Shown: in pieces, positions 1 through 11,455 of the stretch
Numbering within the stretch: the stretch's first letter is position 1
Layout of the letters: every line of letters starts with the position of its first letter
DNA from: Sialis fuliginosa
Taxonomy: Eukaryota > Arthropoda > Insecta > Megaloptera > Sialidae
DNA: 64,000 nt
Assembly: GCA_961205875.1 (NCBI GenBank)
Contig: OY540822.1
Location: 16,772,217 to 16,836,216 of the forward strand
Direction of reading: 5' to 3'
Translations under genes and position numbers: made by a program
Notes under the pieces: generated by a model
What the model was told of the DNA's origin: nothing
Database searches by the model: none
What the model saw: the letters and a program-made list of their open reading frames with translations, nothing else

Positions 1-594
1 AGGAACTAGTTCGTATGCGCTCCGTTCTTTTAGTTCAATAGTTCCCGATACACTTCAAATACACTGTTCTAAAAATGAGATTGTACGATTTTTATGTTTA
101 ATAATTTATGTTTTCAATACTTTATTACTAATTTGGATTTATTTTACTAAAGATATATTATATTAAATTTTTTTGGTTCACATGAATGCAATATGTCTTT
201 CAAAAGGACGTGATTTTTATACTATTTTATGACAATCATCAAAAAGGAATGTCACAGATTTTAATGAAATTTAAATATATTGCTTATATTACTCTACAGT
301 AAATAATGTTTCAAAATATTCATATATATCGAGGGTTCGATTTAGAAAAAAGAAGATTATTGCAAATATATACATTTAAAAATATCGATCTTGTCTATAA
401 ATTAATAACGAATTCAAAATTGCAGCAGTTTGCATTTCTATCCAATCCAATATATCTAAATCAATAAATTTTGTCATCGTATAGTTCGGAAAAAAATTCT
501 ATGAACTAAAAGAACTAGAAGAACGAACTAGTTCATTAAAGATTACTGAACTATAGGGAGCGCTCTCTGTCATGAACTAAAATGCCCAACTCTA
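1..594 (+). mobile_element. hAT-type MITE, 5' cut by window start
   Basis: The window opens inside the element. Its 3' terminus reads TGCCCAACTCTA (reverse complement TAGAGTTGGGCA, a typical hAT end), followed by the 8-bp target duplication ATTATAAT at 595-602. The missing left part is about 59 bp by comparison with the full 653-bp copies. Confidence 0.85.
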
Positions 595-1352
595 ATTATA
601 ATTTACGCAAGTCACAGAACGTCATATATTCATCAGAACCATGTAGAGAAAACCTTATACCAGGCACACATCATATATTCATCAGAACCTGTAGAGAAAA
701 CCTTATACCTGGCACACATCATATATTCATCAGAACCTGTAGAGAAAACAGCCGTTTCTAGAAATCGTTTTTTGGATCTCATCATCGACATACTGTTTAT
801 TTTTCTAATTGCAAATTATAAAATATAATGTTTAAAAATAAGTAACAGTTTGAACACTATACTCAGTTTTACATATTAAAATAAATTAAACATGAATTAG
901 TAGTATAGTTTGATCGTAAGTTAAAACACTCATATACGTGTTGGTGTTCGTTACCACTCTAGTTATTCACATTTTACTAAAAAATCCCAGTAAATACAGT
1001 CGATTAGACATAATGTTATATCAAGAACAGATCAGTAGCGTAGATAGCTTTTTGCGATGGGCTGGGGGGGGGGGATATGACCAGGGCCACAACTAGAAGC
1101 TTGGGGGGCCCCAAAATATGTAAAATTAAAAAAAATTATTATAATTTTGAACTGAATAACCTTTTTTTTGATCATATAATTATATAAACTGTAATTAGTT
1201 TACTCATTATTACTAAAAAAAAGTCATTCTATTGAAAAACAACTGAAGACCTTTTTTTCGATGGTATTACAATACTTCCATTTATTTCAGAACATGGAAG
1301 TAAAAATCAAACGAATACACTCATACACAAAATGTAAGTACACAATTATAAT
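595..1352 (+). repeat. Host unit 1 of the AT-rich array
   Basis: 758 bp between two MITEs, from ATTATAAT to ATTATAAT. In order: a short leader, 48-bp minisatellite (623-750, about 2.7 units), conserved AT-rich sequence, an 11-base G-run at about 1064-1074, a GGGGGGCCCC motif near 1103, then AT-rich sequence to the MITE. No gene recognised. Confidence 0.85.
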
Positions 1353-2005
1353 TAGACTTGTGTAGTTCACGAACGAACTAGTTCAAAAGAGCGCTCCCAC
1401 ACGAGAACTAGAGGAACTAGTTCGTATGCGCTCCGTTCTTTTAGTTCAATAGTTCCCGATACACTTCAAATACACTGTTCTAAAAATGAGATTGTACGAT
1501 TTTTATGTTTAATAATTTATGTTTTCAATACTTTATTACTAATTTGGATTTATTTTACTAAAGATATATTATATTAAATTTTTTTGGTTCACATGAATGC
1601 AATATGTCTTTCAAAAGGACGTGATTTTTATACTATTTTATGACAATCATCAAAAAGGAATGTCACAGATTTTAATGAAATTTAAATATATTGCTTATAT
1701 TACTCTACAGTAAATAATGTTTCAAAATATTCATATATATCGAGGGTTCGATTTAGAAAAAAGAAGATTATTGCAAATATATACATTTAAAAATATCGAT
1801 CTTGTCTATAAATTAATAACGAATTCAAAATTGCAGCAGTTTGCATTTCTATCCAATCCAATATATCTAAATCAATAAATTTTGTCATCGTATAGTTCGG
1901 AAAAAAATTCTATGAACTAAAAGAACTAGAAGAACGAACTAGTTCATTAAAGATTACTGAACTATAGGGAGCGCTCTCTGTCATGAACTAAAATGCCCAA
2001 CTCTA
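1353..2005 (+). mobile_element. hAT-type MITE, full copy (653 bp)
   Basis: Reference copy. It starts TAGACTTGTG and ends CCCAACTCTA, so the terminal inverted repeats are TAGA(C/G)TTG(T/G)G. It is flanked on both sides by ATTATAAT (1345-1352 and 2006-2013), the 8-bp duplication expected of hAT transposases. Subterminal palindromes are GAACTAGTTC at 1375-1384, 1414-1423 and 1936-1945, and GAGCGCTC at 1389-1396 and 1969-1976. The interior is AT-rich without coding capacity, so it must have been moved by a transposase encoded elsewhere. Family assignment rests on termini and duplication length, not on protein homology. Confidence 0.88.
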
Positions 2006-2127
2006 ATTATAATTTACGCAAGTCACAGAACGTTATATATTCATCAGAACCATGTAGAGAAAACCTTATACCAGGCACACATCATATATTCATCAGAACC
2101 TGTAGAGAAAACCTTATACCAGGCACA

Positions 2128-2151
2128 TCCTTAATATATATAAAGCTCAAC

Positions 2152-2182
<31 letters not shown>

Positions 2183-3011
2183 CGTTAGTTACCTTATCAC
2201 TCGAGAACCACTTATCCGATTTACGAGTTTTTTTTTTTAATTCATAGGTACGTTCTCTGGCCAGGTTATAGGCTATATTTTTTTACGTTAGGTAACATAA
2301 CAACAAAGCAGTGATGATAATAGTAAATCAAGTCGGAAAAAATTTTGCCGTCGGCGCGCTGTTTTGTAATACGCTGCCTAAACCGTTCAATATAGAACAA
2401 AATAATGTATTAAAGAATTGTGTAGAATCAAAAGTTCTACAATTAAGTCAGCGACACGATATGTCTAACTTTTATATTTAAGCCACAATGACTGCTTTTA
2501 TGTTACAAAAAAAACATAAAATATTTGGATTTTGTTTACATGGACTTATGACCTGCAAAACATTAATCCTTATCGAAATAAATGATTTCATCGTCATAAG
2601 TACTTAATGTAGATATAGTTTGCCATTTACAGCATCCAATTTGGTCGTATAGTTTAGAAAATATCTTAAAATATATTTATAAAGGTAACATTTTAAATGT
2701 ATGGTGTCGTGCCGCATCGAAGCGATGTACATCAGACTGGATTCGCTTACGTTCGGTAGATATTCGGAGTCCCTCGGCTGACGTTTGAGTTAATTTTGTT
2801 TTCAATAATTAACATTTAAATTTAAACAGAACACAAATTATTTGTACTTTTTTCTTCTGATTCGTTTTTGTTAGGTAATTTAGGTATTGATAAATTATTA
2901 TTACAATAATAACTAATCGTGTTTGTACTTAATTAATTAAACTATATTTTTCAAAAATCCTAAACAATAATTCCGTAGTCTACGCGAGCGAAGCCGCGTG
3001 GGCCCAGCTAG
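2128..3011 (+). mobile_element. Non-autonomous Helitron (884 bp), copy 1
   Basis: Inserted between A and T of the 48-bp minisatellite: the left flank ends AGGCACA, the element starts TCCTTAATATATATAAAGC, and the right flank resumes TATGATATATT. Removing it rejoins AGGCACATATGATAT, the intact minisatellite. The 3' end has a hairpin (ACGCG 2982-2986, CGCGT 2995-2999, 8-base loop) 8 bases before a terminal CTAG (3008-3011). TC start, CTAG end, 3' hairpin, A/T target and no target duplication are the Helitron hallmarks. There is no Rep/helicase gene, so it depends on an autonomous relative. The GC-rich tail resembles lepidopteran Helitron-like repeats, from memory. Confidence 0.88.
2152..2180 (+). 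repeat. (GTCT)n microsatellite inside Helitron
   Basis: About seven perfect GTCT tetranucleotides near the Helitron 5' end, mirrored at 7500-7528 in the duplicate with the same visible copy number. A GTCT run near the 5' end is a familiar feature of lepidopteran Helitron-like elements. Confidence 0.9.
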
Positions 3012-3747
3012 TATGATATATTGATCAGAACCTGTAGAGAAAACATTATACCAGGCACATATCATATATTCATCAGAACCTGTAGAGAAAACCTTATACC
3101 AGGCACATATCATATATTCATCAGAACCTGTAGAGAAAACAGCCGTTTCTAGAAATCGTTTTTTTGATCTCATCATCGACATACTGTTTATTTTTCTAAT
3201 TGCAAATTATAAAATATAATGTTTAAAAATAAGTAACAGTTTGAACACTATACTCAGTTTTACATATTAAAATAAATTAAACATGAATTAGTAGTATAGT
3301 TTGATCGTAAGTTAAAACACTCATATACGTGTTGGTGTTCGTTACAACTCGAGTTTTTCACATTTTACTAAAAAATCCCAGTAAATACAGTCGATTAGAC
3401 ATAATGTTATATCAAGAACAGATCAGTAGCGTAGATAGCTTTTTGCGATGGGCTGGGGGGGGGGGGGGGATATGACCAGGGCCACAACTAGAAGCTTGGG
3501 GGGCCCCAAAATATGTAAAATTAAAAAAAATTATTATAATTTTGAACTGAATAACCTTTTTTTTGATCATATAATTATATAAACTGTAATTAGTTTACTC
3601 ATTATTACTAAAAAAAAGTCATTCTATTGAAAAACAACTGAAGACCTTTTTTTCGATGGTATTACAATACTTCCATTTATTTCAGAACATGGAAGTAAAA
3701 ATCAAACGAATACACTCATACACAAAATGTAAGTACACAATTATAAT

Positions 3748-4400
3748 TAGACTTGTGTAGTTCACGAACGAACTAGTTCAAAAGAGCGCTCCCACACGAG
3801 AACTAGAGGAACTAGTTCGTATGCGCTCCGTTCTTTTAGTTCAATAGTTCCCGATACACTTCAAATACACTGTTCTAAAAATGAGATTGTACGATTTTTA
3901 TGTTTAATAATTTATGTTTTCAATACTTTATTACTAATTTGGATTTATTTTACTAAAGATATATTATATAAAATTTTTTTGGTTCACATGAATGCAATAT
4001 GTCTTTCAAAAGGACGTGATTTTTATACTATTTTATGACAATCATCAAAAAGGAATGTCACAGATTTTAATGAAATTTAAATATATTGCTTATATTACTC
4101 TACAGTAAATAATGTTTCAAAATATTCATATATATCGAGGGTTCGATTTAGAAAAAAGAAGATTATTGCAAATATATACATTTAAAAATATCGATCTTGT
4201 CTATAAATTAATAACGAATTCAAAATTGCAGCAGTTTGCATTTCTATCCAATCCAATATATCTAAATCAATAAATTTTGTCATCGTATAGTTCGGAAAAA
4301 AATTCTATGAACTAAAAGAACTAGAAGAACGAACTAGTTCATTAAAGATTACTGAACAATAGGGAGCGCTCTCTGTCATGAACTAAAATGCCCAACTCTA
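3748..4400 (+). mobile_element. hAT-type MITE, full copy
   Basis: 653 bp with the same termini and flanking ATTATAAT as the copy at 1353. It carries small substitutions shared with other third-position units, for example TATAAAATTT where the copies at 1353 and 5290 have TATTAAATTT, and GAACAATAGG near the right end. Amplified with its host unit rather than newly inserted. Confidence 0.88.
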
Positions 4401-5289
4401 ATTATAATTTACGCCAGTCACAGAACGTCATATATTCATCAGAACCATGTAGAGAAAACCTTATACCAGGCACTTATGAGATATTCATCAGAACCTGTAG
4501 AGAAAACATTATACCAGGCACATATGATATATTCATCAGAACCTGTAGAGAAAACATTATACCAGGCACATATGATATATTCATCAGAACCTGTAGAGAA
4601 AACATTATACCTGGCACATATTATATATTCATCAGAACCTGTAGAGAAAACCTTATACCTGGCACATATCATATATTCATCAGAACCTGTAGAGAAAACA
4701 GCCGTTTCTAGAAATCGTTTTTTGGATCTCATCATCGACATACTGTTTATTTTTCTAATTGCAAATTATAAAATATAATGTTTAAAAATAAGTAACAGTT
4801 TGAACACTATACTCAGTTTTACATATTAAAATAAATTAAACATGAATTAGTAGTATGGTTTGATCGTAAGTTAAAACACTTCGTTACAACTCTAGTTATT
4901 CACATTTTACTAAAAAATCCCAGTAAATACAGTCGATTAGACATAATGTTATATCAAGAACAGATCAGTAGCGTAGATAGCTTTTTGCGATGGGCTGGGG
5001 GGGGGGGGGGGGATATGACCAGGGCCACAACTAGAAGCTTGGGGGGCCCCAAAATATGTAAAATTAAAAAAAATTATTATAATTTTGAACTGAATAACCT
5101 TTTTTTGATCATATAATTATATAAACTGTAATTAGTTTACTCATTATTACTAAAAAAAAGTCATTCTATTGAAAAACAACTGAAGACCTTTTTTTCGATG
5201 GTATTACAATACTTCCATTTATTTCAGAACATGGAAGTAAAAATCAAACGAATACACTCATACACAAAATGTAAGTACACAATTATAAT
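4401..5289 (+). repeat. Host unit 3, longest direct minisatellite, 17-bp deletion
   Basis: 889 bp. It holds 272 bp of minisatellite (4429-4700), the longest direct-orientation tract. It lacks CATATACGTGTTGGTGT near 4881, which the other units have, and has a 16-base G-run near 4997-5012. Confidence 0.85.
4429..4700 (+). repeat. 48-bp minisatellite, 5.7 units
   Basis: Tandem repeat of period 48 with core TCATCAGAACCTGTAGAG and connector TATACCAGGCACATAT. Because 48 is a multiple of three, each frame reads a 16-residue periodic peptide until a stop, producing apparent open frames on both strands. I treat these as non-coding. Confidence 0.92.
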
Positions 5290-5942
5290 TAGACTTGTGT
5301 AGTTCACGAACGAACTAGTTCAAAAGAGCGCTCCCACACGAGAACTAGAGGAACTAGTTCGTATGCGCTCCGTTCTTTTAGTTCAATAGTTCCCGATACA
5401 CTTCAAATACACTGTTCTAAAAATGAGATTGTACGATTTTTATGTTTAATAATTTATGTTTTCAATACTTTATTACTAATTTGGATTTATTTTACTAAAG
5501 ATATATTATATTAAATTTTTTTGGTTCACATGAATGCAATATGTCTTTCAAAAGGACGTGATTTTTATACTATTTTATGACAATCATCAAAAAGGAATGT
5601 CACAGATTTTAATGAAATTTAAATATATTGCTTATATTACTCTACAGTAAATAATGTTTCAAAATATTCATATATATCGAGGGTTCGATTTAGAAAAAAG
5701 AAGATTATTGCAAATATATACATTTAAAAATATCGATCTTGTCTATAAATTAATAACGAATTCAAAATTGCAGCAGTTTGCATTTCTATCCAATCCAATA
5801 TATCTAAATCAATAAATTTTGTCATCGTATAGTTCGGAAAAAAATTCTATGAACTAAAAGAACTAGAAGAACGAACTAGTTCATTAAAGATTACTGAACT
5901 ATAGGGAGCGCTCTCTGTCATGAACTAAAATGCCCAACTCTA
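5290..5942 (+). mobile_element. hAT-type MITE, full copy
   Basis: 653 bp, same ends and same ATTATAAT duplication. It spans the boundary between the two super-units. Its right part matches the window-start copy (1-594). Confidence 0.88.
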
Positions 5943-6700
5943 ATTATAATTTACGCAAGTCACAGAACGTCATATATTCATCAGAACCATGTAGAGAAAA
6001 CCTTATACCAGGCACACATCATATATTCATCAGAACCTGTAGAGAAAACCTTATACCTGGCACACATCATATATTCATCAGAACCTGTAGAGAAAACAGC
6101 CGTTTCTAGAAATCGTTTTTTGGATCTCATCATCGACATACTGTTTATTTTTCTAATTGCAAATTATAAAATATAATGTTTAAAAATAAGTAACAGTTTG
6201 AACACTATACTCAGTTTTACATATTAAAATAAATTAAACATGAATTAGTAGTATAGTTTGATCGTAAGTTAAAACACTCATATACGTGTTGGTGTTCGTT
6301 ACCACTCTAGTTATTCACATTTTACTAAAAAATCCCAGTAAATACAGTCGATTAGACATAATGTTATATCAAGAACAGATCAGTAGCGTAGATAGCTTTT
6401 TGCGATGGGCTGGGGGGGGGGGATATGACCAGGGCCACAACTAGAAGCTTGGGGGGCCCCAAAATATGTAAAATTAAAAAAAATTATTATAATTTTGAAC
6501 TGAATAACCTTTTTTTTGATCATATAATTATATAAACTGTAATTAGTTTACTCATTATTACTAAAAAAAAGTCATTCTATTGAAAAACAACTGAAGACCT
6601 TTTTTTCGATGGTATTACAATACTTCCATTTATTTCAGAACATGGAAGTAAAAATCAAACGAATACACTCATACACAAAATGTAAGTACACAATTATAAT
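5943..6700 (+). repeat. Host unit 4 (duplicate of unit 1)
   Basis: 758 bp, same length as 595-1352, with the minisatellite at 5971-6098 and an 11-base G-run. Counterpart of unit 1 at an offset of 5348. Confidence 0.85.
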
Positions 6701-7353
6701 TAGACTTGTGTAGTTCACGAACGAACTAGTTCAAAAGAGCGCTCCCACACGAGAACTAGAGGAACTAGTTCGTATGCGCTCCGTTCTTTTAGTTCAATAG
6801 TTCCCGATACACTTCAAATACACTGTTCTAAAAATGAGATTGTACGATTTTTATGTTTAATAATTTATGTTTTCAATACTTTATTACTAATTTGGATTTA
6901 TTTTACTAAAGATATATTATATTAAATTTTTTTGGTTCACATGAATGCAATATGTCTTTCAAAAGGACGTGATTTTTATACTATTTTATGACAATCATCA
7001 AAAAGGAATGTCACAGATTTTAATGAAATTTAAATATATTGCTTATATTACTCTACAGTAAATAATGTTTCAAAATATTCATATATATCGAGGGTTCGAT
7101 TTAGAAAAAAGAAGATTATTGCAAATATATACATTTAAAAATATCGATCTTGTCTATAAATTAATAACGAATTCAAAATTGCAGCAGTTTGCATTTCTAT
7201 CCAATCCAATATATCTAAATCAATAAATTTTGTCATCGTATAGTTCGGAAAAAAATTCTATGAACTAAAAGAACTAGAAGAACGAACTAGTTCATTAAAG
7301 ATTACTGAACTATAGGGAGCGCTCTCTGTCATGAACTAAAATGCCCAACTCTA
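6701..7353 (+). mobile_element. hAT-type MITE, full copy
   Basis: Counterpart of 1353-2005 exactly 5348 bp downstream. 653 bp with the same termini and 8-bp duplication. Confidence 0.88.
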
Positions 7354-7499
7354 ATTATAATTTACGCAAGTCACAGAACGTTATATATTCATCAGAACCA
7401 TGTAGAGAAAACCTTATACCAGGCACACATCATATATTCATCAGAACCTGTAGAGAAAACCTTATACCAGGCACATCCTTAATATATATAAAGCTCAAC

Positions 7500-7530
<31 letters not shown>

Positions 7531-9094
7531 CGTTAGTTACCTTATCACTCGAGAACCACTTATCCGATTTACGAGTTTTTTTTTTTAATTCATAGGTACG
7601 TTCTCTGGCCAGGTTATAGGCTATATTTTTTTACGTTAGGTAACATAACAACAAAGCAGTGATGATAATAGTAAATCAAGTCGGAAAAAATTTTGCCGTC
7701 GGCGCGCTGTTTTGTAATACGCTGCCTAAACCGTTCAATATAGAACAAAATAATGTATTAAAGAATTGTGTAGAATCAAAAGTTCTACAATTAAGTCAGC
7801 GACACGATATGTCTAACTTTTATATTTAAGCCACAATGACTGCTTTTATGTTACAAAAAAAACATAAAATATTTGGATTTTGTTTACATGGACTTATGAC
7901 CTGCAAAACATTAATCCTTATCGAAATAAATGATTTCATCGTCATAAGTACTTAATGTAGATATAGTTTGCCATTTACAGCATCCAATTTGGTCGTATAG
8001 TTTAGAAAATATCTTAAAATATATTTATAAAGGTAACATTTTAAATGTATGGTGTCGTGCCGCATCGAAGCGATGTACATCAGACTGGATTCGCTTACGT
8101 TCGGTAGATATTCGGAGTCCCTCGGCTGACGTTTGAGTTAATTTTGTTTTCAATAATTAACATTTAAATTTAAACAGAACACAAATTATTTGTACTTTTT
8201 TCTTCTGATTCGTTTTTGTTAGGTAATTTAGGTATTGATAAATTATTATTACAATAATAACTAATCGTGTTTGTACTTAATTAATTAAACTATATTTTTC
8301 AAAAATCCTAAACAATAATTCCGTAGTCTACGCGAGCGAAGCCGCGTGGGCCCAGCTAGTATGATATATTGATCAGAACCTGTAGAGAAAACATTATACC
8401 AGGCACATATCATATATTCATCAGAACCTGTAGAGAAAACCTTATACCAGGCACATATCATATATTCATCAGAACCTGTAGAGAAAACAGCCGTTTCTAG
8501 AAATCGTTTTTTTGATCTCATCATCGACATACTGTTTATTTTTCTAATTGCAAATTATAAAATATAATGTTTAAAAATAAGTAACAGTTTGAACACTATA
8601 CTCAGTTTTACATATTAAAATAAATTAAACATGAATTAGTAGTATAGTTTGATCGTAAGTTAAAACACTCATATACGTGTTGGTGTTCGTTACAACTCGA
8701 GTTTTTCACATTTTACTAAAAAATCCCAGTAAATACAGTCGATTAGACATAATGTTATATCAAGAACAGATCAGTAGCGTAGATAGCTTTTTGCGATGGG
8801 CTGGGGGGGGGGGGGGATATGACCAGGGCCACAACTAGAAGCTTGGGGGGCCCCAAAATATGTAAAATTAAAAAAAATTATTATAATTTTGAACTGAATA
8901 ACCTTTTTTTTGATCATATAATTATATAAACTGTAATTAGTTTACTCATTATTACTAAAAAAAAGTCATTCTATTGAAAAACAACTGAAGACCTTTTTTT
9001 CGATGGTATTACAATACTTCCATTTATTTCAGAACATGGAAGTAAAAATCAAACGAATACACTCATACACAAAATGTAAGTACACAATTATAAT
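7354..9094 (+). repeat. Host unit 5 (duplicate of unit 2, with Helitron)
   Basis: 1741 bp including the Helitron at 7476-8359. One base shorter than unit 2 because the G-run near 8802 has 14 rather than 15 Gs. Confidence 0.85.
7476..8359 (+). mobile_element. Non-autonomous Helitron (884 bp), copy 2
   Basis: Same length, same termini and same insertion point as the copy at 2128, displaced by exactly 5348 bp. It therefore arose by duplication of the enclosing block, not by a second transposition. TC start at 7476, CTAG end at 8356-8359, hairpin stems at 8330-8334 and 8343-8347. Confidence 0.88.
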
Positions 9095-9747
9095 TAGACT
9101 TGTGTAGTTCACGAACGAACTAGTTCAAAAGAGCGCTCCCACACGAGAACTAGAGGAACTAGTTCGTATGCGCTCCGTTCTTTTAGTTCAATAGTTCCCG
9201 ATACACTTCAAATACACTGTTCTAAAAATGAGATTGTACGATTTTTATGTTTAATAATTTATGTTTTCAATACTTTATTACTAATTTGGATTTATTTTAC
9301 TAAAGATATATTATATAAAATTTTTTTGGTTCACATGAATGCAATATGTCTTTCAAAAGGACGTGATTTTTATACTATTTTATGACAATCATCAAAAAGG
9401 AATGTCACAGATTTTAATGAAATTTAAATATATTGCTTATATTACTCTACAGTAAATAATGTTTCAAAATATTCATATATATCGAGGGTTCGATTTAGAA
9501 AAAAGAAGATTATTGCAAATATATACATTTAAAAATATCGATCTTGTCTATAAATTAATAACGAATTCAAAATTGCAGCAGTTTGCATTTCTATCCAATC
9601 CAATATATCTAAATCAATAAATTTTGTCATCGTATAGTTCGGAAAAAAATTCTATGAACTAAAAGAACTAGAAGAACGAACTAGTTCATTAAAGATTACT
9701 GAACAATAGGGAGCGCTCTCTGTCATGAACTAAAATGCCCAACTCTA
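9095..9747 (+). mobile_element. hAT-type MITE, full copy
   Basis: Counterpart of 3748-4400 in super-unit 2. It carries the same diagnostic TATAAAATTT and GAACAATAGG variants, supporting duplication of the whole block. Confidence 0.88.
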
Positions 9748-10600
9748 ATTATAATTTACGCCAGTCACAGAACGTCATATATTCATCAGAACCATGTAGA
9801 GAAAACCTTATACCAGGCACTTATGAGATATTCATCAGAACCTGTAGAGAAAACATTATACCAGGCACATATGATATATTCATCAGAACCTGTAGAGAAA
9901 ACATTATACCTGGCACATATTATATATTCATCAGAACCTGTAGAGAAAACCTTATACCTGGCACATATCATATATTCATCAGAACCTGTAGAGAAAACAG
10001 CCGTTTCTAGAAATCGTTTTTTGGATCTCATCATCGACATACTGTTTATTTTTCTAATTGCAAATTATAAAATATAATGTTTAAAAATAAGTAACAGTTT
10101 GAACACTATACTCAGTTTTACATATTAAAATAAATTAAACATGAATTAGTAGTATGGTTTGATCGTAAGTTAAAACACTCATATACGTGTTGGTGTTCGT
10201 TACAACTCTAGTTATTCACATTTTACTAAAAAATCCCAGTAAATACAGTCGATTAGACATAATGTTATATCAAGAACAGATCAGTAGCGTAGATAGCTTT
10301 TTGCGATGGGCTGGGGGGGGGGGATATGACCAGGGCCACAACTAGAAGCTTGGGGGGCCCCAAAATATGTAAAATTAAAAAAAATTATTATAATTTTGAA
10401 CTGAATAACCTTTTTTTGATCATATAATTATATAAACTGTAATTAGTTTACTCATTATTACTAAAAAAAAGTCATTCTATTGAAAAACAACTGAAGACCT
10501 TTTTTTCGATGGTATTACAATACTTCCATTTATTTCAGAACATGGAAGTAAAAATCAAACGAATACACTCATACACAAAATGTAAGTACACAATTATAAT
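9748..10600 (+). repeat. Host unit 6 (duplicate of unit 3)
   Basis: 853 bp. The minisatellite (9776-9999) has one 48-bp unit fewer than unit 3, the 17-bp segment missing there is present here, and the G-run is 11 bases. Confidence 0.85.
9776..9999 (+). repeat. 48-bp minisatellite, 4.7 units
   Basis: Same repeat as at 4429, one unit shorter, in the duplicated block. Direct evidence of copy-number change since the duplication. Confidence 0.92.
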
Positions 10601-11253
10601 TAGACTTGTGTAGTTCACGAACGAACTAGTTCAAAAGAGCGCTCCCACACGAGAACTAGAGGAACTAGTTCGTATGCGCTCCGTTCTTTTAGTTCAATAG
10701 TTCCCGATACACTTCAAATACACTGTTCTAAAAATGAGATTGTACGATTTTTATGTTTAATAATTTATGTTTTCAATACTTTATTACTAATTTGGATTTA
10801 TTTTACTAAAGATATATTATATAAAATTTTTTTGGTTCACATGAATGCAATATGTCTTTCAAAAGGACGTGATTTTTATACTATTTTATGACAATCATCA
10901 AAAAGGAATGTCACAGATTTTAATGAAATTTAAATATATTGCTTATATTACTCTACAGTAAATAATGTTTCAAAATATTCATATATATCGAGGGTTCGAT
11001 TTAGAAAAAAGAAGATTATTGCAAATATATACATTTAAAAATATCGATCTTGTCTATAAATTAATAACGAAATCAAAATTGCAGCAGTTTGCATTTCTAT
11101 CCAATCCAATATATCTAAATCAATAAATTTTGTCATCTTATAGTTCGGAAAAAAATTCTATGAACTAAAAGAACTAGAATAACGAACTAGTTCATTAAAG
11201 ACTACTGAACTATAGGGAGCGCTCTCTGTCATGAACTAAAATGCCCAACTCTA
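10601..11253 (+). mobile_element. hAT-type MITE, full copy with private substitutions
   Basis: 653 bp with ATTATAAT flanks. It carries changes not seen in the other direct copies: ACGAAATC for ACGAATTC, TCATCTTATAG for TCATCGTATAG, GAATAACG for GAAGAACG. It belongs to the last direct unit, which escaped the super-unit duplication. Confidence 0.88.
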
Positions 11254-11281
11254 ATTATAATTTACGCCAGTCACAGAACGT

Positions 11282-11455
11282 CATATATTCATCAGAACCT
11301 GTAGAGAAAACCTTATACCAGGCACATATGATATATTCATCAGAACCTGTAGAGAAAACATTATACCAGGCACATATGATATATTCATCAGAACCTGTAG
11401 AGAAAACCTTATACCAGGCACATATCATATATTCATCAGAACCTGTAGAGAAAAC
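11282..11455 (+). repeat. 48-bp minisatellite, 3.6 units
   Basis: Same repeat in unit 7. Here the first unit already has the CCTGTAGAG form rather than CCATGTAGAG. Confidence 0.9.

Larger units (their letters stand above)
2006..3747 (+). repeat. Host unit 2, interrupted by Helitron
   Basis: 1742 bp, or 858 bp once the 884-bp Helitron is discounted. The minisatellite is split by the Helitron (about 2033-2127 and 3012-3139). The unit has a 15-base G-run at about 3455-3469 and reads CTCGAGTTTTTC where unit 1 has CTCTAGTTATTC. Confidence 0.85.
1..5348 (+). repeat. Super-unit 1 (three units, duplicated)
   Basis: First copy of a three-unit block of 1411 + 2395 + 1542 bp. It repeats from 5349, with the same MITE, Helitron and minisatellite landmarks exactly 5348 bp further on (1353 to 6701, 2128 to 7476). 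It differs from the second copy in three visible places: G-run lengths, one extra 48-bp minisatellite unit in its third unit, and a 17-bp deletion near 4881. These account fully for the length difference of 37 bp. Confidence 0.93.
5349..10659 (+). repeat. Super-unit 2 (second copy of the three-unit block)
   Basis: Second copy, 5311 bp. Relative to 1-5348 it has G-run changes of -1 and -5, loses one 48-bp minisatellite unit, and retains 17 bp (CATATACGTGTTGGTGT) that the first copy lacks: 5348 - 1 - 5 - 48 + 17 = 5311. Otherwise the two appear nearly identical by eye, including both Helitron ends, so the duplication is recent, is being homogenised, or is an assembly artefact. Confidence 0.92.

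Noticed and set aside
1080..1115. Second transposon end suggested by CAGGGCCACAACTAG and GGGGCCCC in each host unit
   Set aside because: It looks somewhat like a hAT-type terminus, but no matching inverted end or target duplication was found in the unit.
1993..2247. 84-codon open frame through the minisatellite and Helitron start (also at 7341), with related frames at 2937, 4388, 4439, 4476, 8285, 9735, 9786, 9823, 11241, 11255, 11967, 12411, 12441 and 14063
   Set aside because: They are the 48-bp repeat read in different frames on both strands, with ends in MITE, Helitron or host repeat sequence. Multiple overlapping frames and a 16-residue period argue against a gene.
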